A stretch of DNA of 64,000 nucleotides from Rosa chinensis (taxonomy: Eukaryota; Streptophyta; Magnoliopsida; Rosales; Rosaceae), in contig NC_037092.1 of the NCBI RefSeq assembly GCF_002994745.2, positions 78,829,824 to 78,893,823 on the forward strand. Reading direction: 5' to 3'. Position numbers and translations under genes: made by a program. The notes below the pieces were generated by a model. The model was not told where the DNA came from. It ran no database searches and saw only the letters and a list, made by a program, of their open reading frames with translations. Shown here piece after piece: positions 45,837 to 58,237 of the stretch (positions are counted from its first letter, which is position 1; each line of letters begins with the position of its first letter).

Positions 45837-46308
45837 AAAGAAATAGAAAATTACATATAAATAACAGACCAAAGATTGAAAAACAGAAAACCCACATTGG
45901 ATAAGTTTTATACAAATAAGGACAAGGAGCCCAAGCCCAAAGAAAATAAAGCAAACTTAATCCTTTATGTTTCATTTGCAATTGCAAATTGGAATAATTT
46001 TTCGTTGAAATTACAATGATGCCACTGTAGGATGGAATAACCCCAAAACAGAGGTCTGATATGCATAGTACAGTAGGCCGGTGATGAGCTCTCGCGTCCT
46101 CTCCTCAAGGCGTCAAGGAAGTTCGCCTCGTCTAAGCGCTCTTACGCCAGTGACCTGAACAGAGGGATGGTGGCGTCGCTATCGATGATGATCGCGTCGT
46201 TTCGGATGATTCTGATCTAGTTGAGATCTGCGAGAAGTTTTGGTTGGTTTCAATATGAGAATTCAAGCTTTTCCATTATGCAATTTGGTTTTGTTTTAAT
46301 TATGTACA
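45837..46308. other. Unassigned insertion-zone sequence
   Basis: Opens with TAGAAAATTACATATAAATA, close to the terminal repeat of the two Pack-MULEs. This could be one end of a third family member, but no matching opposite end could be proved (a weak candidate lies near 49500). No gene recognised. Confidence 0.35.
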
Positions 46309-46980
46309 GTGAAAGCTGATTCTCACATTTTTGGTTTTGGTAAAGTTACGGTGTGGAGTGTCCGACGGCGCAAGTGGCCGGATGTGGGTAGCGATGCTGT
46401 AGCAGGGAGAAGGCCATATCGTTTTTGGGCCTGGCAGGCCTCCCTCATATTCTTGGACGGATCATGGGCCTGGAATATGGATTTAGGCCCAATCTGGCTA
46501 GCTTGGTTTTTTATTTTCAGTTATTTTGTTGTTTCAATGGTAATTTATTTTCTGTTTTCAATAAATCTTGACCAACTTATGGTTCAGAGGTGTGGGCGTT
46601 GTCCCGGTCTGTGCACCTTGTGTGACATGTCTTCTCTAGGTAGGCGGCAAGTTACTTGCTTTGTCAAATGGTCGCAGCCTCCTAGTGGCAGAATGAAACC
46701 AAATGCTACCGGAGTGTTTTTCCGGTGGCAATATAGTGGGAAAGCTGATAGTATTAGTAACTTATGGCTCCGCGTGAGCATTGTCTTTCCTCTATGTCAC
46801 CATCTTTGTAAAGCGAATAGAGTAGCCTATAGGGCACTCTTCCCTAATTGGTGCATATTAGAATGTATGTTCTTAGTTGAGACACCTGTTATTATCTCGG
46901 GTGATTCTCTTAGTGCTTATTGTAATTTGGGGTTTAGGCAATATGTCCCCCCATGTATTATTTGGTTTCATTAATGGCAA
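46309..46980 (+). pseudogene. Possible LINE RNase H/3' end remnant
   Basis: A 221-codon open frame that looks non-native overall, but its part WSQPPSGRMKPNATGVFFRW resembles the W-PP-G-K-N-DG entry to the RNase H domain of plant LINEs, and later VETPVIISGDSLSAY recalls the E-SDS segment. The catalytic Asp is not preserved (NAT for NTDG). A LINE-like 3' tail follows to about 47010. The similarity is weak, and a chance ORF is possible. Confidence 0.3.
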
Positions 46981-47820
46981 AGGCTTAAAGGCAGCCGTAC
47001 TGGCCCTATTTTTTTTTTTTTTTTTTAAAGTTAAGCTTTGTGTTTCGAGCTTTGTTTTGGTTTGTTACAGTAGAGGAGTGGTTTGGATTGTAATCCAAGT
47101 CGTGAATTGCTATTTTGATTGAGTCTACTTCGTTTGGATCCATCCATGTTTTTCATGGTTTCCCTATCATCTTGAAGATGATGTATGATTAATTATGTGA
47201 TATAGACATTTCAAATTTGACTGGCTGGGGATTACTTTAGCACACATTGGCACTATAGGTCATGTAAGTTCTTTATGATTCTCTTTGTTGATTACAAATC
47301 TTGCGTTGTTCTGTTACTGAACTGTAAGGTGTGTGTGTGTGTGTTATAAGAAAGTTATATCGCATAGAACTGATACCTTATCAGCTTTTGATTTGTGTGT
47401 TTTATTCAAAGTATTGTTTTAAGTTGTGTAAGATTTTATATTTGTAGGAGTTGGCGCTGGAGGTGAGGAGCAAAAATTAGGACCGAGTACATGATTTTCA
47501 TACGCCCACAGCCCCACATTAAACCAAAGACGTACCACCAAAACAATACTTTGAATAAAACAATACTTACAGTTGTTCATAAAATTACCAATTGTTCATA
47601 AAATATATTAGCATTTTGCGCTTTTCATGGACGTTAAAGAATTATAAAATTACCAATTGTTCATAAAACATATTAGCATTAGCATTTTGTGCTTTAACCT
47701 TATCAAATTCAATTTGGTGTAGTTGGTGAATTCCTTATGAACTTGTTGGATATGAATTTCCGATTTTGTATGATTTGCTGGATTTTCCTTATGAACCATA
47801 TTAAAGCCAAATTGAATTTG
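46981..47820. other. Non-coding stretch with inverted and direct repeats
   Basis: TTATTCAAAGTATTGTTTTAAG (47402) recurs inverted at 47541-47563 (AAACAATACTTTGAATAAAAC), able to fold into a long-looped hairpin. Two direct copies of AAAATTACCAATTGTTCATAAAA and ATATTAGCATT follow at about 47580 and 47645. No gene. Confidence 0.6.
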
Positions 47821-48168
47821 ACAGATCTAACTCATGCTCTTGCTACTGCTACTGCAAATGAAGCTGCTATTAAACCGAGGACACGTTCAGCTGCTCCTGC
47901 TACTACTATGGCTACTACTACTGCAAATGAAGTTGCTATAAAACCGAGGACCGTTCAGCTGCTCCTGCTACTACTATTGCTACTGCTCCTGCTACTGCAA
48001 ATGAAGTTGCTATTGAATAGAGGACACTTTCAGCTGCTCCTGCTACTGCTACTGTACATGAAACTGCTACTGAACCAAGGACACGTTCAGCTGCTCCTGC
48101 TACTACAAATGAAGCTGCTACTAAACCGATGACACGTTCAGCAATAAAGAAGAAAAAAAAAGTTTGAT
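47820..48168 (+). repeat. Decayed coding minisatellite (Ala/Thr-rich repeat)
   Basis: About five copies of a 60-75-bp unit translating as ATANEAAIKPRTRSAAPATT, with frame changes between copies. The last copy ends TRSAIKKKKKV and a stop, a basic tail like a nuclear-localisation or histone-like end. I do not recognise a parent protein. The mixed frames show that it is no longer translated as one repeat protein. Confidence 0.65.
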
Positions 48169-48340
48169 AAAGAGCTCTAAGATTCTCTCTCTTAGCAATG
48201 TGTAAAAGGAAGACAAATTTTTTTTTCTTTTGAGAAGTAGCATAAAGGATTATTCTTAAAAAAAAAAAAAAAAAAAAACATAAAAGGGACTATTCTCATG
48301 AAAAAAAAAGTAACATAAAGGGATTTGAAGTCAAAAGAAG
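48169..48340. other. A-rich spacer
   Basis: Poly-A runs (48258-48278) and the direct repeat of AACATAAA(A/G)GG. No gene. Confidence 0.5.
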
Positions 48341-49237
48341 TAGGGCTGGCAAATTGGGCCGAACGGGCCGAACCAGCCGAGTTTCGAACCGACCCGAACA
48401 GTTATGACAATTCAGCTCGGCTGAGCCGTACCAAGCTGACTCTTCGGCTCAGCTATGGTATGGATATCCGCATACCGTCGGTATACCGTACCGACCGTAT
48501 ACGCATATATACCGAGTTTATATGTCAAAATGGATAAAAACTCGTGAGAGGGTAAGGTTTGAACCTTAAACCTCTTCCACACCACCCCTGCTCCCGACCA
48601 CTAGCTCAGCTTGTACTCTCAATATAATATGTTCAAATTTTATATTTATTACTACTTGGTTCCTACTATCGAATTAAAACAAAATGTCTTCATTCATTGT
48701 TTCTCCCCATTTCGAGAAACTCAATATTCTTTCTTCCTCCCTCTTTCATCAAACACAACTTGCAGAATGCCAGAATACTGTCCTCCTCTTTCTTCTTCTT
48801 CCCTCTTCGTCTTCTTTCTTCTCTCTTCGTCTTCTTCTCTGTCTTCTTTCTTCTTTCTTCTCTATATCAAGTGAACTGTTGAAACTCCAAATTCCCCAAT
48901 AATCAACATCCAAGAAGTCAAAATCTGAGTTGTTCCTCCACAGAAGATAAATTGGGTCATGCAAATTTCTATTCTTTACAAAACACCAATCAATCTATCA
49001 CTCCCACAGCAATTGGGTGTCTGCAAACCAATCGATCATCTTTGTTTTTTCATCAGATTTCTTCTTTGGGTTTCAATGCGGTTGCCGACCAATAGCAAAC
49101 CGAAATCTAGGTTACCGACTAGTCGGTATACCGATTATATTGGGCGGTAACGGTTTGAAAAATTAACTACCGACGAAGGTCGGTTCGGCAGGTGGTTGAA
49201 GAGAAATGGCCTCGGTTTAGTACCAAATCCAGCCCTA
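48341..49237. mobile_element. Non-autonomous hAT element (897 bp)
   Basis: The ends TAGGGCTGGCAAATTGG and, on the complement of the right end, TAGGGCTGGATTTGGTA share the hAT terminal TAGGGCTGG. The perfect 8-bp target duplication AAAAGAAG flanks it (48333-48340 and 49238-49245). Sub-terminal CCGAAC and GGTATACCG words are frequent. No transposase; the Ser/Phe-rich ORFs inside come from a TTC/TCT tract. Confidence 0.88.
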
Positions 49238-49245
49238 AAAAGAAG

Positions 49246-49514
49246 TAGTTAATGGTAAAAAAAGTAAATTAACTCATGACATGTGGCAAGTGGAGAGCAG
49301 GTTGTCCTTATTTGTACGATTTAGTCTTTATATGTTTAATTCAATCTTTAAAGGAGTAGTTAAGGGTAAAAGAGTAAATTAACTCATAACGTGTGGCAAG
49401 TGGATAGCAGATTGTCCTTATTTGTAATATTTATTCCTTATATGTTTACTTCAATCTTTAAAGGATGTATCTGTTAAGTCATCTTTTATCAATAACTTAA
49501 GTGTAATTTGTTAA
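49246..49514. repeat. Tandem duplication, period about 108 bp
   Basis: Two copies of AGTAAATTAACTCAT...ATGTGGCAAGTGGA...TTGTCCTTATTTGTA...TTCAATCTTTAAAGGA, beginning at about 49263 and 49371, with scattered substitutions. Non-coding. Confidence 0.8.
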
Positions 49515-49907
49515 AAAAACAAAACAAAAAACAAAACTTAAGATACTAAAAAATGAAACAAGGAATGTGGATTGTAAAATGGGGAGTGAATTTCACTCCC
49601 CTTGCATTATTGGTGAATATCCTAACTCCTAAATTCCTAAATGATGATTTCCAGATTAAATGTACAATGAATAAATAGGTGCAAGGCATATGGGTTATAC
49701 CACTGTATGGCATGGAACAATGATTTATCGAAGGTCTATGATAGACTAAGATGGAAATTTATTGAAGAAGCTATGGGAGGAACTGGCTTCATTGGAGTTT
49801 TTCAATTTATAATGCATTGTGTGAGGTTGGTGGTAAATTACAAAATAATACTAAGAGCATCTCAATGAAGATACCAAAAGCAATATGTCAATTCAAGTTT
49901 AACAGCT
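49515..49907. other. Duplicated spacer
   Basis: Matches 17545-17935 of the first unit, resuming the unit sequence after the block of insertions that starts near 42723. No gene. Confidence 0.7.
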
Positions 49908-50796
49908 CATAAAAACCAGTGAGAGAAAATTTCTAGAGAGAGAGGGTCCTCCTTCTCTCTAGAAGTCTTCTCTAGATCTGCCATTATTTTGAGAGTCCAC
50001 TCCTACCCACCCGCCACCACCTCCACCACTGCCCTCATCGCCTTCATCTCCATCTCCACCTTCACCCAACTTCTTTTCTCAACCAGATCTGCCCACTTCA
50101 TCATCTACCAACTTCCTCTCTTTCCTCACCTGAGATTTTTAGTGATGAAAAACTCCATGTTCACCACCATCTTCACCTCCTCTCCATCCCTCGTTTTCTC
50201 CTTCTCCACAGACCAATTTTCCTCTCAAGTCACCAAATTTTTCTCTCTGAGTTCTACCCCCAAATCTGTTCATGCTTTCTTTGGACGGGATTGACTATGG
50301 TTGCTTCCAGATCTGCTTACTTCTCCACCACATATAGGCAAGCTTTCTCCCATTGGCGGATTTTTGTCCACTTTAAAGAGGTTGTCCAAATTGCTTCGGT
50401 AATCACACCCTTTACGGTTATTTTGTTTCTCTTGGGCGTTCTTGAGCCTTGTGTGTGTTCTAACAGGTGGAGGAGGTGGCATGATTTGATTCTACAATGG
50501 TGGCTTCTATTCATGGAGCGGTATGAATTCGGCGGTAGTATTTCTTTGCGGCAGTGGTTTCGGTGGATGTTTGATAGGATTAGGGTTTGTAATTTTTATT
50601 TGGGCTTTTGGCTTGTAGTTGGGTTTGACCCATTGTGGGCTTTATTTTATGTTTGCTGGGCCTATGTGTCTAATTTGCTGGGACTATGTGCCTCTTTATC
50701 TGGGCCTGTGTGCCACTTTTGCTGGGGTCTTATGTACCTCTTGTATTTTACTTGGTCCTTTGGATCTTCTAATACAATCATTGACAAAAAAAAAAA
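49908..50796 (+). mobile_element. Poly(A) non-LTR retroposon (889 bp)
   Basis: Flanked by the 13-bp direct repeat AAGTTTAACAGCT (49895-49907 and 50797-50809). The first unit has the single, uninterrupted copy at about 17937. It ends in an A13 run, and its 5' end has AGAGAGAGAGGGTCC and CTCTAGATCTGCC. The reading frames inside (for example 50291-50836) are hydrophobic, not family-like and probably not proteins. It looks like a LINE-dependent non-autonomous element. Confidence 0.8.
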
Positions 50797-50809
50797 AAGT
50801 TTAACAGCT

Positions 50810-51008
50810 TATGTGGTGGGTTGCCAATTTGGATAGGGATGACAAAAATCTCCATCGGGTATTTGACCCTAACGGGGAGAAATTTGGGGGAAATCGGATA
50901 ACGGCGATGGGGATCCTCAATATTCGAATTATGAAATCGGGTACGAGGCGGAGATGGCATTTTGATCCGGCCCCCATACCCATACCCATCCAATAAGAAT
51001 GATCTGAA

Positions 51009-51044
<36 letters not shown>

Positions 51045-51714
51045 TATTGGCAAAATAGTTAAATTACCCCCTGATTTATCCCATGATTGTCGATTTACTC
51101 CATGACATTTTAATTTTGATTATTTACACCGCCACTTTTTCAATTGTTGCCGATTTACCCCTACCGTTAATTTTTGGACTTTTCATCTAATTTCTCCGTT
51201 AGCTTGGTTAGCATGTGAGGAGTATTTTCGTCTTTCCAATTGTCTATCAAAAAAAAAAAAAATCAAACCAATAACCAATGTCAGATTTTAGGACAGAGGG
51301 ATCTAGAGATAGACATGCCACCGATCGATGAACCCAATGATGAAAGGGCGCAGTCAATACATGAGCATTCTAGCATCTGGATTTGGCGAGAAAGACCATG
51401 TTAGAGAGAGAGATTTGCCGAACCAAAAGTACAAGGGTATGAGTACAGAAGACCTAATGGCAGTGGTCCATTTTTACTTTTTTTTAATCCTCTCTGCTCT
51501 CTTCTCTTCTCGACGCTTAAGTTCTCTTCGATGTGGGACTTTTTCACTTGCTGGAACCAATGAATTTGGCAAAGCTAGCATTATGTATGTGGGTGTGATC
51601 TTTGCTTAGTTGTTTAAGTTAAAATATGGAAAAGGATTGGAACAGATAATCCATTTTATAGACTAGGTGTCGTTTGCTCATATCTCTGAGTCCATAATTA
51701 GTCTCAACCATTCT
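50810..51714. other. Intergenic sequence with GT microsatellite
   Basis: A (GT)n run lies at about 51011-51043. The stretch 51045-51230 contains phrases like AAATTACCCCCTGATTTATCCC and GATTTACCCCTACCGTTAA, which look like one terminal repeat of a MULE-type element, but the matching inverted end was not found. No gene. Confidence 0.45.
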
Positions 51715-52838
51715 TGTGGTTGAGTCACCTTCCCCAACGGCTAACCAAACCCACAACGACCCAACGCCTACAAGCAATCCCCACCTCTGGTATATGACCC
51801 ATACTCACCCAAACGCCTCAGACAGAAACCCAGGAAAGTCAAAGAGACGGCGTACCTGTTCACTTCTCCAACAGGAAAATACAGACAACGAAGCCAATAG
51901 CCCAAAATTCCGACCACCAAACGAAAGATTCAAGCTTTATGCACACTAAAGACTCCAACTTTGTTCACCTCTTATCTCAATCTCCAACAAAAATAGAGGA
52001 ACAATAACCACCCCAATCTCCCTCTTCTGCCTATATATAGGGACCACGAGGGTACAAGGACCGTTAGACGTGCAAGGACGACGGTACCAGATCTTACCAC
52101 GTGTCCGACATCTCTGAGCGTTACAGAGGTCATGCGTCGTCGCCTCGCCTCCTTACCACTACTCCATTATTAGACGTTACAAACTCCAGTACACCAAACT
52201 TCTCGCACACGAAAAACAAATGACAGTAGCACACGTGTCACCAGGGCATAAAGTATGCTCCAAAAGACGCATGAAGCCCTACCACCGATTCGCGATAGCG
52301 ACATAATGGTAACTGCGAGAACGATCTCCTCACCCCAGTCAAGACTCCTCTTATGTGGGGGCTGGCGGTAATGGCTGTACGGAAGCCACGTGGCTTGAAC
52401 TCGCCTTACACTTCCGATACTTTTACCAAAGACAAACTCCCCACCCAAGAGAACTCTTGACCGGGGACTTGTTGGTATACACATACCTCTTAGGCACAAG
52501 TATCGGAAGCACAAGACTCGTATCGACAATACATAAGCAAGGAAAGCTCCTAGCTGAGGGTCCCGATACTCCTCGGGGCGATATCGGGAACCCAAAGGGC
52601 CTCACACTGAAAGAAACGGAACCAAGCTCCCACAAATCTGCTACATTAAGGTCATCTCCAACAATCCAAAAAGATAATTGTTTACTATCGCCTTCCATTA
52701 TTATTATCTTATAACGATACTGACTTAGGCATCGGAGCGTTGAAGGCCGGCTCACTTGGTCTTCCCTCTGACCTTCGTCCGTTTTGCAGATAAACGAGAC
52801 CGATAGCGATAGTAGCAGACTGAGACACCCTATGTTTA
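51715..52838. mobile_element. LTR-like remnant of a gypsy-type element
   Basis: GC-richer than its surroundings, with TGTGGGGGCTGGCGG (52357) and ACTTAGGCATCGGAG (52726), both matching words of the solo LTR at 12723-13206. Ends and target duplication could not be fixed. The short open frames on either strand do not resemble gag or pol. Confidence 0.45.
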
Positions 52839-53275
52839 GTTGGATCAGACCTTTCTTGAGACAGTTGAAACAAACTTCATCAAAATCTTTGCAATATTCT
52901 TTATGAACACTAAAAGTAAAAAATTAAAACACAAAAAAAAAAAATCAATCTTTTCTGCATTGCTCATAGTTGTTAACTTACTAATCTTTTGATATAGATT
53001 AAAATAGACGAACATTGAAATTGAAAAAAAAAAGAAAAAAAAAGGGAAGTAAATCAGATTATGCTTTTATTAAGAAACTTTAATATTTTAGTTTTGTTAT
53101 TGGCAGATTTTTGTTAACTTTTTTTCTTTTTTAATTGGATATGTCATATAAGGATATTTCTGGAAAGAAAAATGGGTTAGATAAATAAATTTAATAATTA
53201 AAATTAAAATGTAGGGTGTAATGAGCAAGTAGGGTGAACAAAGTAAATGATAGGGTGACAATAGCCGCACCCTAT
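52839..53275. other. AT-rich spacer, no gene
   Basis: A-rich runs only (52931-52946, 53022-53044). No feature recognised. Confidence 0.5.
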
Positions 53276-55270
53276 TTTTATGAATTGAGTATGAGGAAAA
53301 AGCCCAAATGCGAGGTCCGTTAGGATTTCAAGTTTTTTGGGTGTTTTGGATTGCATGGAATTTGTAATCATAGCTTTTCAGATCCAGTGTTAGATACCTA
53401 GAACTTCTACCATGGGGTTGATATGTAATGGAATGGGAATCATCTCTAATTCAATTTACGTTGTTCAAGATGTGTTGGAATTATTTTTGTTTGCAGGTGT
53501 GTTTGAATTTATACTTTGCTTTTGATTTGAACTATTAAAACCTAGTATCTTTGAGAATTTCATCTTTGCAAGAATTACCAGGAATCAATTTTGTTACCAT
53601 AAAACAATTTTAAATTAATGGGGTCCATGGGTGGGTAAAACCGGAATGGAATTTGTAGAAAACCTCTGTGTGTGTGTGTGTATTTGGTATTTTGGTACCA
53701 ATTGGCCTCGGATGACTTAAAAGAGTCGTAGCAAGGAACCAAGCATGTGAGAAGTTTTTTTTTTTTTGGTCAAATAGAACTTTCATTAGATGAAGCACAT
53801 ATTACAAAAGTAATACAGAGAAAATAGGAGTCCTAGGCCCAAGAACCCAATAGACAACCCATACCTAAAACTAAAACCGAAGCCCAAAAGCCCAAAATAC
53901 CAAAAGAAACCTAGACCTAACACCAAGCTCTTCACTTCAACGCAGAGGCTGGCCGCTATGATGATACTGCAACCAATTGAACCCGACAGAATCTTGACAT
54001 CCAGAGGCCAAGTAAACTCTCCACCATCATTCTCCACACCTAAATTGCAAGCACAGGAAGAACAATAAGAACAAAACAAAGAACTTAATAAAGGTAGTCG
54101 TGGAGGTGGAGACCACCATGCATCACAACACCACTGGTCCGGCGATGTCCACAATCTTCGGTGGTTTGCCGGTACTGCTGCAATCTTAATGTGTGAAGTT
54201 AAGTGAACAAGTTTCTGTCGAGACACCAAGGGTTGAATGTGAAGATTAGGTTGTGGAAAAAGAGAAAATTCGGATGAAGATGAGAGGGTGAGGTGTTTGA
54301 GATGGAGGAGAATGTGAGATTTGATAGTAGATCTGGAAATTTGATGAACAATTGGGCAAGAACAAGGAAAGAAAGAAAGAGAAAGAGACATAAACAGATC
54401 TAAAACTGAGACCAAGCTCAGGAAACTCACCACAAAAGGGTGGAGACGCACCACAGAGGGTGGAGAAACCGGAGACTTGCCAAACTAGAAAAAAAGGGCA
54501 GAGGAGAGACTGGAATGCGTTGCCTTTTGACAGAGATCGACCTCCCCCAACTCTTAGGCCTTCAATCTAGATCCCAAGGGATTAAGATTTGGGCAAAGAG
54601 AAAGGGGAGGGGTTTTTTTCCAGATCTACTTTCTCTCTCTAAAGTTTAGAGAGAGAGGGTCTCGAGACACGCTCTTCTGTGAAGTCATGTTAATACAAAA
54701 GTAAAAACCTAATACAAGCGTGTGAGAAGTTGAGCAGGCAATATTAATTATATACAAAGAAAACATGGAGTATTTGTCAGGAAGGAAAAGTCCAGTGTGC
54801 GTGAAATTGTTTGTGGCTAAAGACCAGTACACAGTGCAAGTCCTCAAACCTCAGGAGCTTTGCCTCAGCCTAAGCAGTCTTCATCCTTGTTCAGCAAGAG
54901 AGGCTACCTAGATTCGGTACCCGGAAGCCCTGTTACCTTTCCTATTCGGAGAACACAACTTCTCCATCCCAGAATTTCCAATGATTTTTGTCTATCATAC
55001 TTCTCTTCCACCAAAATATTGCAAACAACTGTACATTGCATTTCGTACAAAGATGAAGTGTGAAGTACGAAACAATTAGTCACATAAATTGTTGTGCAAC
55101 TTTGATCAAAATTTCCTTGCAGGTGTTACTAAGCATCTTTTCTCTCCAATCACTTTCTTTCAGATTTTCTTCTTTTAACAATTGAAAATTTTGAACTTAA
55201 GCCTTCATAACTTCATTGTTTCTCTTAATGGTTCAATTTCTACTCAATACTTAGAGTTCAGTTTCTTCTA
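53276..55270. repeat. Second copy of the unit-junction spacer, split by a retroposon
   Basis: Matches 30255-31268 in two halves (53276-53756 and 54716-55270), with the retroposon at 53757-54715 between them. It ends where the first copy runs into the protease stop codon, but here no protease exon 19 follows, so an extra partial unit existed and was cut off. Confidence 0.8.
53757..54715 (-). mobile_element. Poly(A) non-LTR retroposon, minus strand (959 bp)
   Basis: Flanked by the 16-bp repeats AAGCATGTGAGAAGTT and AAGCGTGTGAGAAGTT (one change). The T-run at 53757-53768 is the poly(A) tail on the minus strand. Near its 5' end it has the GAGAGAGAGGGTCTCG word, like the element at 49908-50796, so both may belong to one family. 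The open frame at 53786-54454 (minus) is hydrophobic with no family resemblance and is probably not a gene. Confidence 0.8.
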
Positions 55271-55996
55271 TCAACAAAGATCCATTAGTACTTTGTGTAG
55301 AATTGGTCATTTAGTTGTAAACAAGTTAGCATTGTTGCTAGTTAATGTGGTTGTGTTGAATACCACTAATCGTGAACTGTAATCACTTTGATTCATATTG
55401 GATTTGATTCTCGTGTAGGCTACGTTATAAGCCTCGCAATGAAGTTTCCTTAGTGGTGAGGTTTACATTGCGTCAACAAATACTTGTGTCAAAATTGTGT
55501 GTGTGATTGTCATTATAGGACTGCATTTGTTGATCAGTCTTTCATAACTGTTCTATCTAGTGTTTTCACTTATGAAGCCGATTTATTATTATTTTTTAAA
55601 ACCCTTCGTCCACCCCACCTGTACATATGTCAATGAAAATCGAACCCATGACATTTACAATGTTAGAATTATATCTTATCAACATGTCACAGCTCACTGC
55701 CTTGTGTTATGAATTTCAATTCATGCATTTTATTTTCTTGGGTAAAAATAAAAAATAACAGGGTGCTTCTTTCATATCTCCATTATTATCATTTAGACCT
55801 CACAACATTTTTGAATTTTTTTTTCTTATTTTACCCTCACACCAAACAAAACAAAACAAAAAACCACAACCATGCCCTTCCCAAGTTCCAAGTACCCAAC
55901 AAATCAACAATCTAAACCTTCCCGGCGTTGACACCATAAGCTCTTTAATATACGCTAATCAGAATAATTCCTTGTTAATTTGATTAATTAACATTG
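55271..55996. other. Spacer, partly duplicated
   Basis: 55271-55590 is unique in the window. From about 55595 it matches 18905-19299. No gene. Confidence 0.55.
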
Positions 55997-56215
55997 AGGT
56001 CATTGTTTGAATGTCGAATATTGTTATAGCTACTAAGCTCTTTGTGTATGGTATAACGGGAATTATAAAGCAAGTTTTGCAAAGAGCATAGCGAGAAGTG
56101 GAGGTGTGAACAATGCTCCAAGAAATACGCACTGCAATATGATTGGAAGGCTCATATGGAAGCCTACAGCACCAGAGAGCATGATGGTGCAAAACCCTGC
56201 ATGTTCTCTATGTAG
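55997..56215 (+). pseudogene. IDD-type C2H2 zinc-finger gene fragment, second copy
   Basis: Homologous to 19300-19516: EKWRCEQCSKKYALQYDWKAH, then TREHDGAKPC. The finger keeps C-x2-C and His, but the last Cys is again missing (EAYST in this copy), and no other IDD fingers are present. A relic shared by both units. Confidence 0.75.
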
Positions 56216-58237
56216 ACTTTAACAAAATTTAATTGATTCTATTTTTTTAAGATACAAGATGATAATTGCATGATTGAAGGTATTACAATTATCATATGTG
56301 TAATTATTTTACATTTGGATGCTTGCAGATGGAGATTGCAGAAGATATTTGAGAGTAAGTTTGCAGATGGAGAGGAAGAGAAAGAGGTAGAAAAAGAGAG
56401 GGTAAAATTGTAAGTTTGAGCATAAGGAGGTCAACACAGCACTTATTTGTCAACCGTCTGATTTCAATCAAACGGTAAGTGACCAAATAATCCCTAGTCA
56501 GCTGCTGACCAGGAGAACGGGATTTTACAATAAGAAGTCCGAATAGAAATACTAAAAATAAAAATAAAAAAGTGGAGAGGAGGGTGTAATAGTAAAAGAA
56601 AAAGGAATGTATGGATTTCTTTGTCCTATAACTTTTCATATTCCATAGCATTCGGAAAAAAAAAAAAAACATTACATAACATTCCAAAAAAAAGAAATCA
56701 TCCAAAAACAGAAATCATCCACCATTGATTGATCCTAAATTCCTGATAACTGATGAGCACGAGAGCATCTCCACATAATTTGTACCATCAATAATGGCCC
56801 ACCAAGAAAATGGGCTTTGGACAAAATGACTTAGAGCATCTCCAATGGCTTTTTCTTTTGATTTGGGTCAAATTTGAATTTGACATATGACATGGCAAAT
56901 TTGATATAACAACATTTCGACATCCTTTAAGCTCCAATGGCTATGTCAAATTTGAATATTACTTTAATATATAAAATTCTATTTATGTTGTTTTTACTTT
57001 TTTTTTTTTATCTTGTAAATCAATTGAGATGCAATTGAGATTATGAGACATTTGAGATATGGGAATACATATAATCGAAACATAAACAGCTTTTGAACAT
57101 AAACATCAAGTGCACCGCTGGAAACCAACGAACTGATCCAAACAAAAAAATCTAGAAGGCTTTCATGACCTCCATAAAGACTCATGCTGCATATTACAAG
57201 ACCAAGTAGTGTTCAAAAACAATAAGAGGAATAAACTAAGTCAAACTTCGTATATCAAACTTCATATACCACAATGCAACATGACAGCAAATTGAACTGT
57301 AACTTAACTGATAGTGGTTCATCTCTTTTGGATGCTTAAGGAATAAATCCTTAATTCCCAACAATGCGTCTACAGAAAGAGATAAAACTTAGAATGTTAG
57401 AATCAAAAGTAGATACAATAGAAGAAAAATGTGGCAGATATACTTCCTAAAGACACAAGTATTGGAAAGAAGGTAACTTATTCAAATTGAACACAGTCAA
57501 TACAAAATGAATGTGCAGAATAATATTACTTTAAAATATAGCAGACAAATTTTTGCCAAATAATTGCAAATGAATGAAGGTTGGTGTTTATGCACCATAT
57601 TTGGGGCTATATTTGTCCCTTTCACAGTTAATTGGGTATCACAAGAGTGTGTTAGTGGTCTACTGCTGGATGAAATGGCAACTTTGCAACAGAAGTCGAA
57701 TAAGAAATCATGCTTTCTTTATTCCTTATGTACTGCGTGATTGTTTGGATGATGCCCCTCAGCATCCATATTCCTTACTAAACAATTTTCTCACAAACAA
57801 CAAACAGACACACATGCTTTCCCACATTCCATCACCCAAAACCGTGACTTTATCAACTCTAGCTAGCCACATTAACAAGTAAAACAAATATGCATTGTTC
57901 TATATCGCTATTGTTCCAGAATCAGTGACCCTAATTGTCATATTAATTAGTCAAATCAAGAAAATATTAACCCAAAAGCCAAACCACAATTTCTAATGGT
58001 CATGAGATCATGTGAATGGTGTTTGTGTGTATGTGTCCCAATATCACCTGCAAAGAGCATGTGTCTGAACTAACAGACAGCCAACTAAAGGTATCTCTTT
58101 CTTTGAAGAAAACAAAATGTATTGATTGCAGTAGTAGTGGAGCCAACTACAATTATCCATTTAATAATCAATGTGTATTGAAGAAGCCAAATGAATGAAA
58201 TACCAAAAAGATATCATATAGAAATAAACCCCAACCT
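56216..58237. other. Spacer and unassigned inserted sequence
   Basis: 56216-56833 matches 19517-20060. At 56834 the sequence switches to AGAGCATCTCCAATGGC, a common plant transposon terminus, followed by repeated TCAAATTTGA(A/C) words; the opposite end was not found. 57000-58237 holds nothing recognisable, only short open frames without family features. Confidence 0.45.

Noticed and set aside
46309..46974. A full novel 221-residue protein
   Set aside because: Only a faint LINE RNase H resemblance can be argued and composition is unlike a native plant gene; kept as a low-confidence pseudogene.
48611..48902. Ser/Leu/Phe-rich ORFs
   Set aside because: They are translations of a TTCTTCTCT simple-sequence tract within a hAT element.
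45837..49511. A third Pack-MULE of the AATTACATATAA family spanning this interval
   Set aside because: The left end matches well, but the right candidate (TTAAGTGTAATTTGTTA) is weak and no 9-bp target duplication was found.
50291..50836. 181-codon plus-strand ORF, Trp/Phe-rich
   Set aside because: It is inside a retroposon with a 13-bp target duplication, runs through its poly(A) tail into flanking DNA, and resembles no protein.
53786..54454. 222-codon minus-strand ORF with hydrophobic stretches
   Set aside because: It lies wholly inside a poly(A) retroposon, has low-complexity composition and no family motifs.
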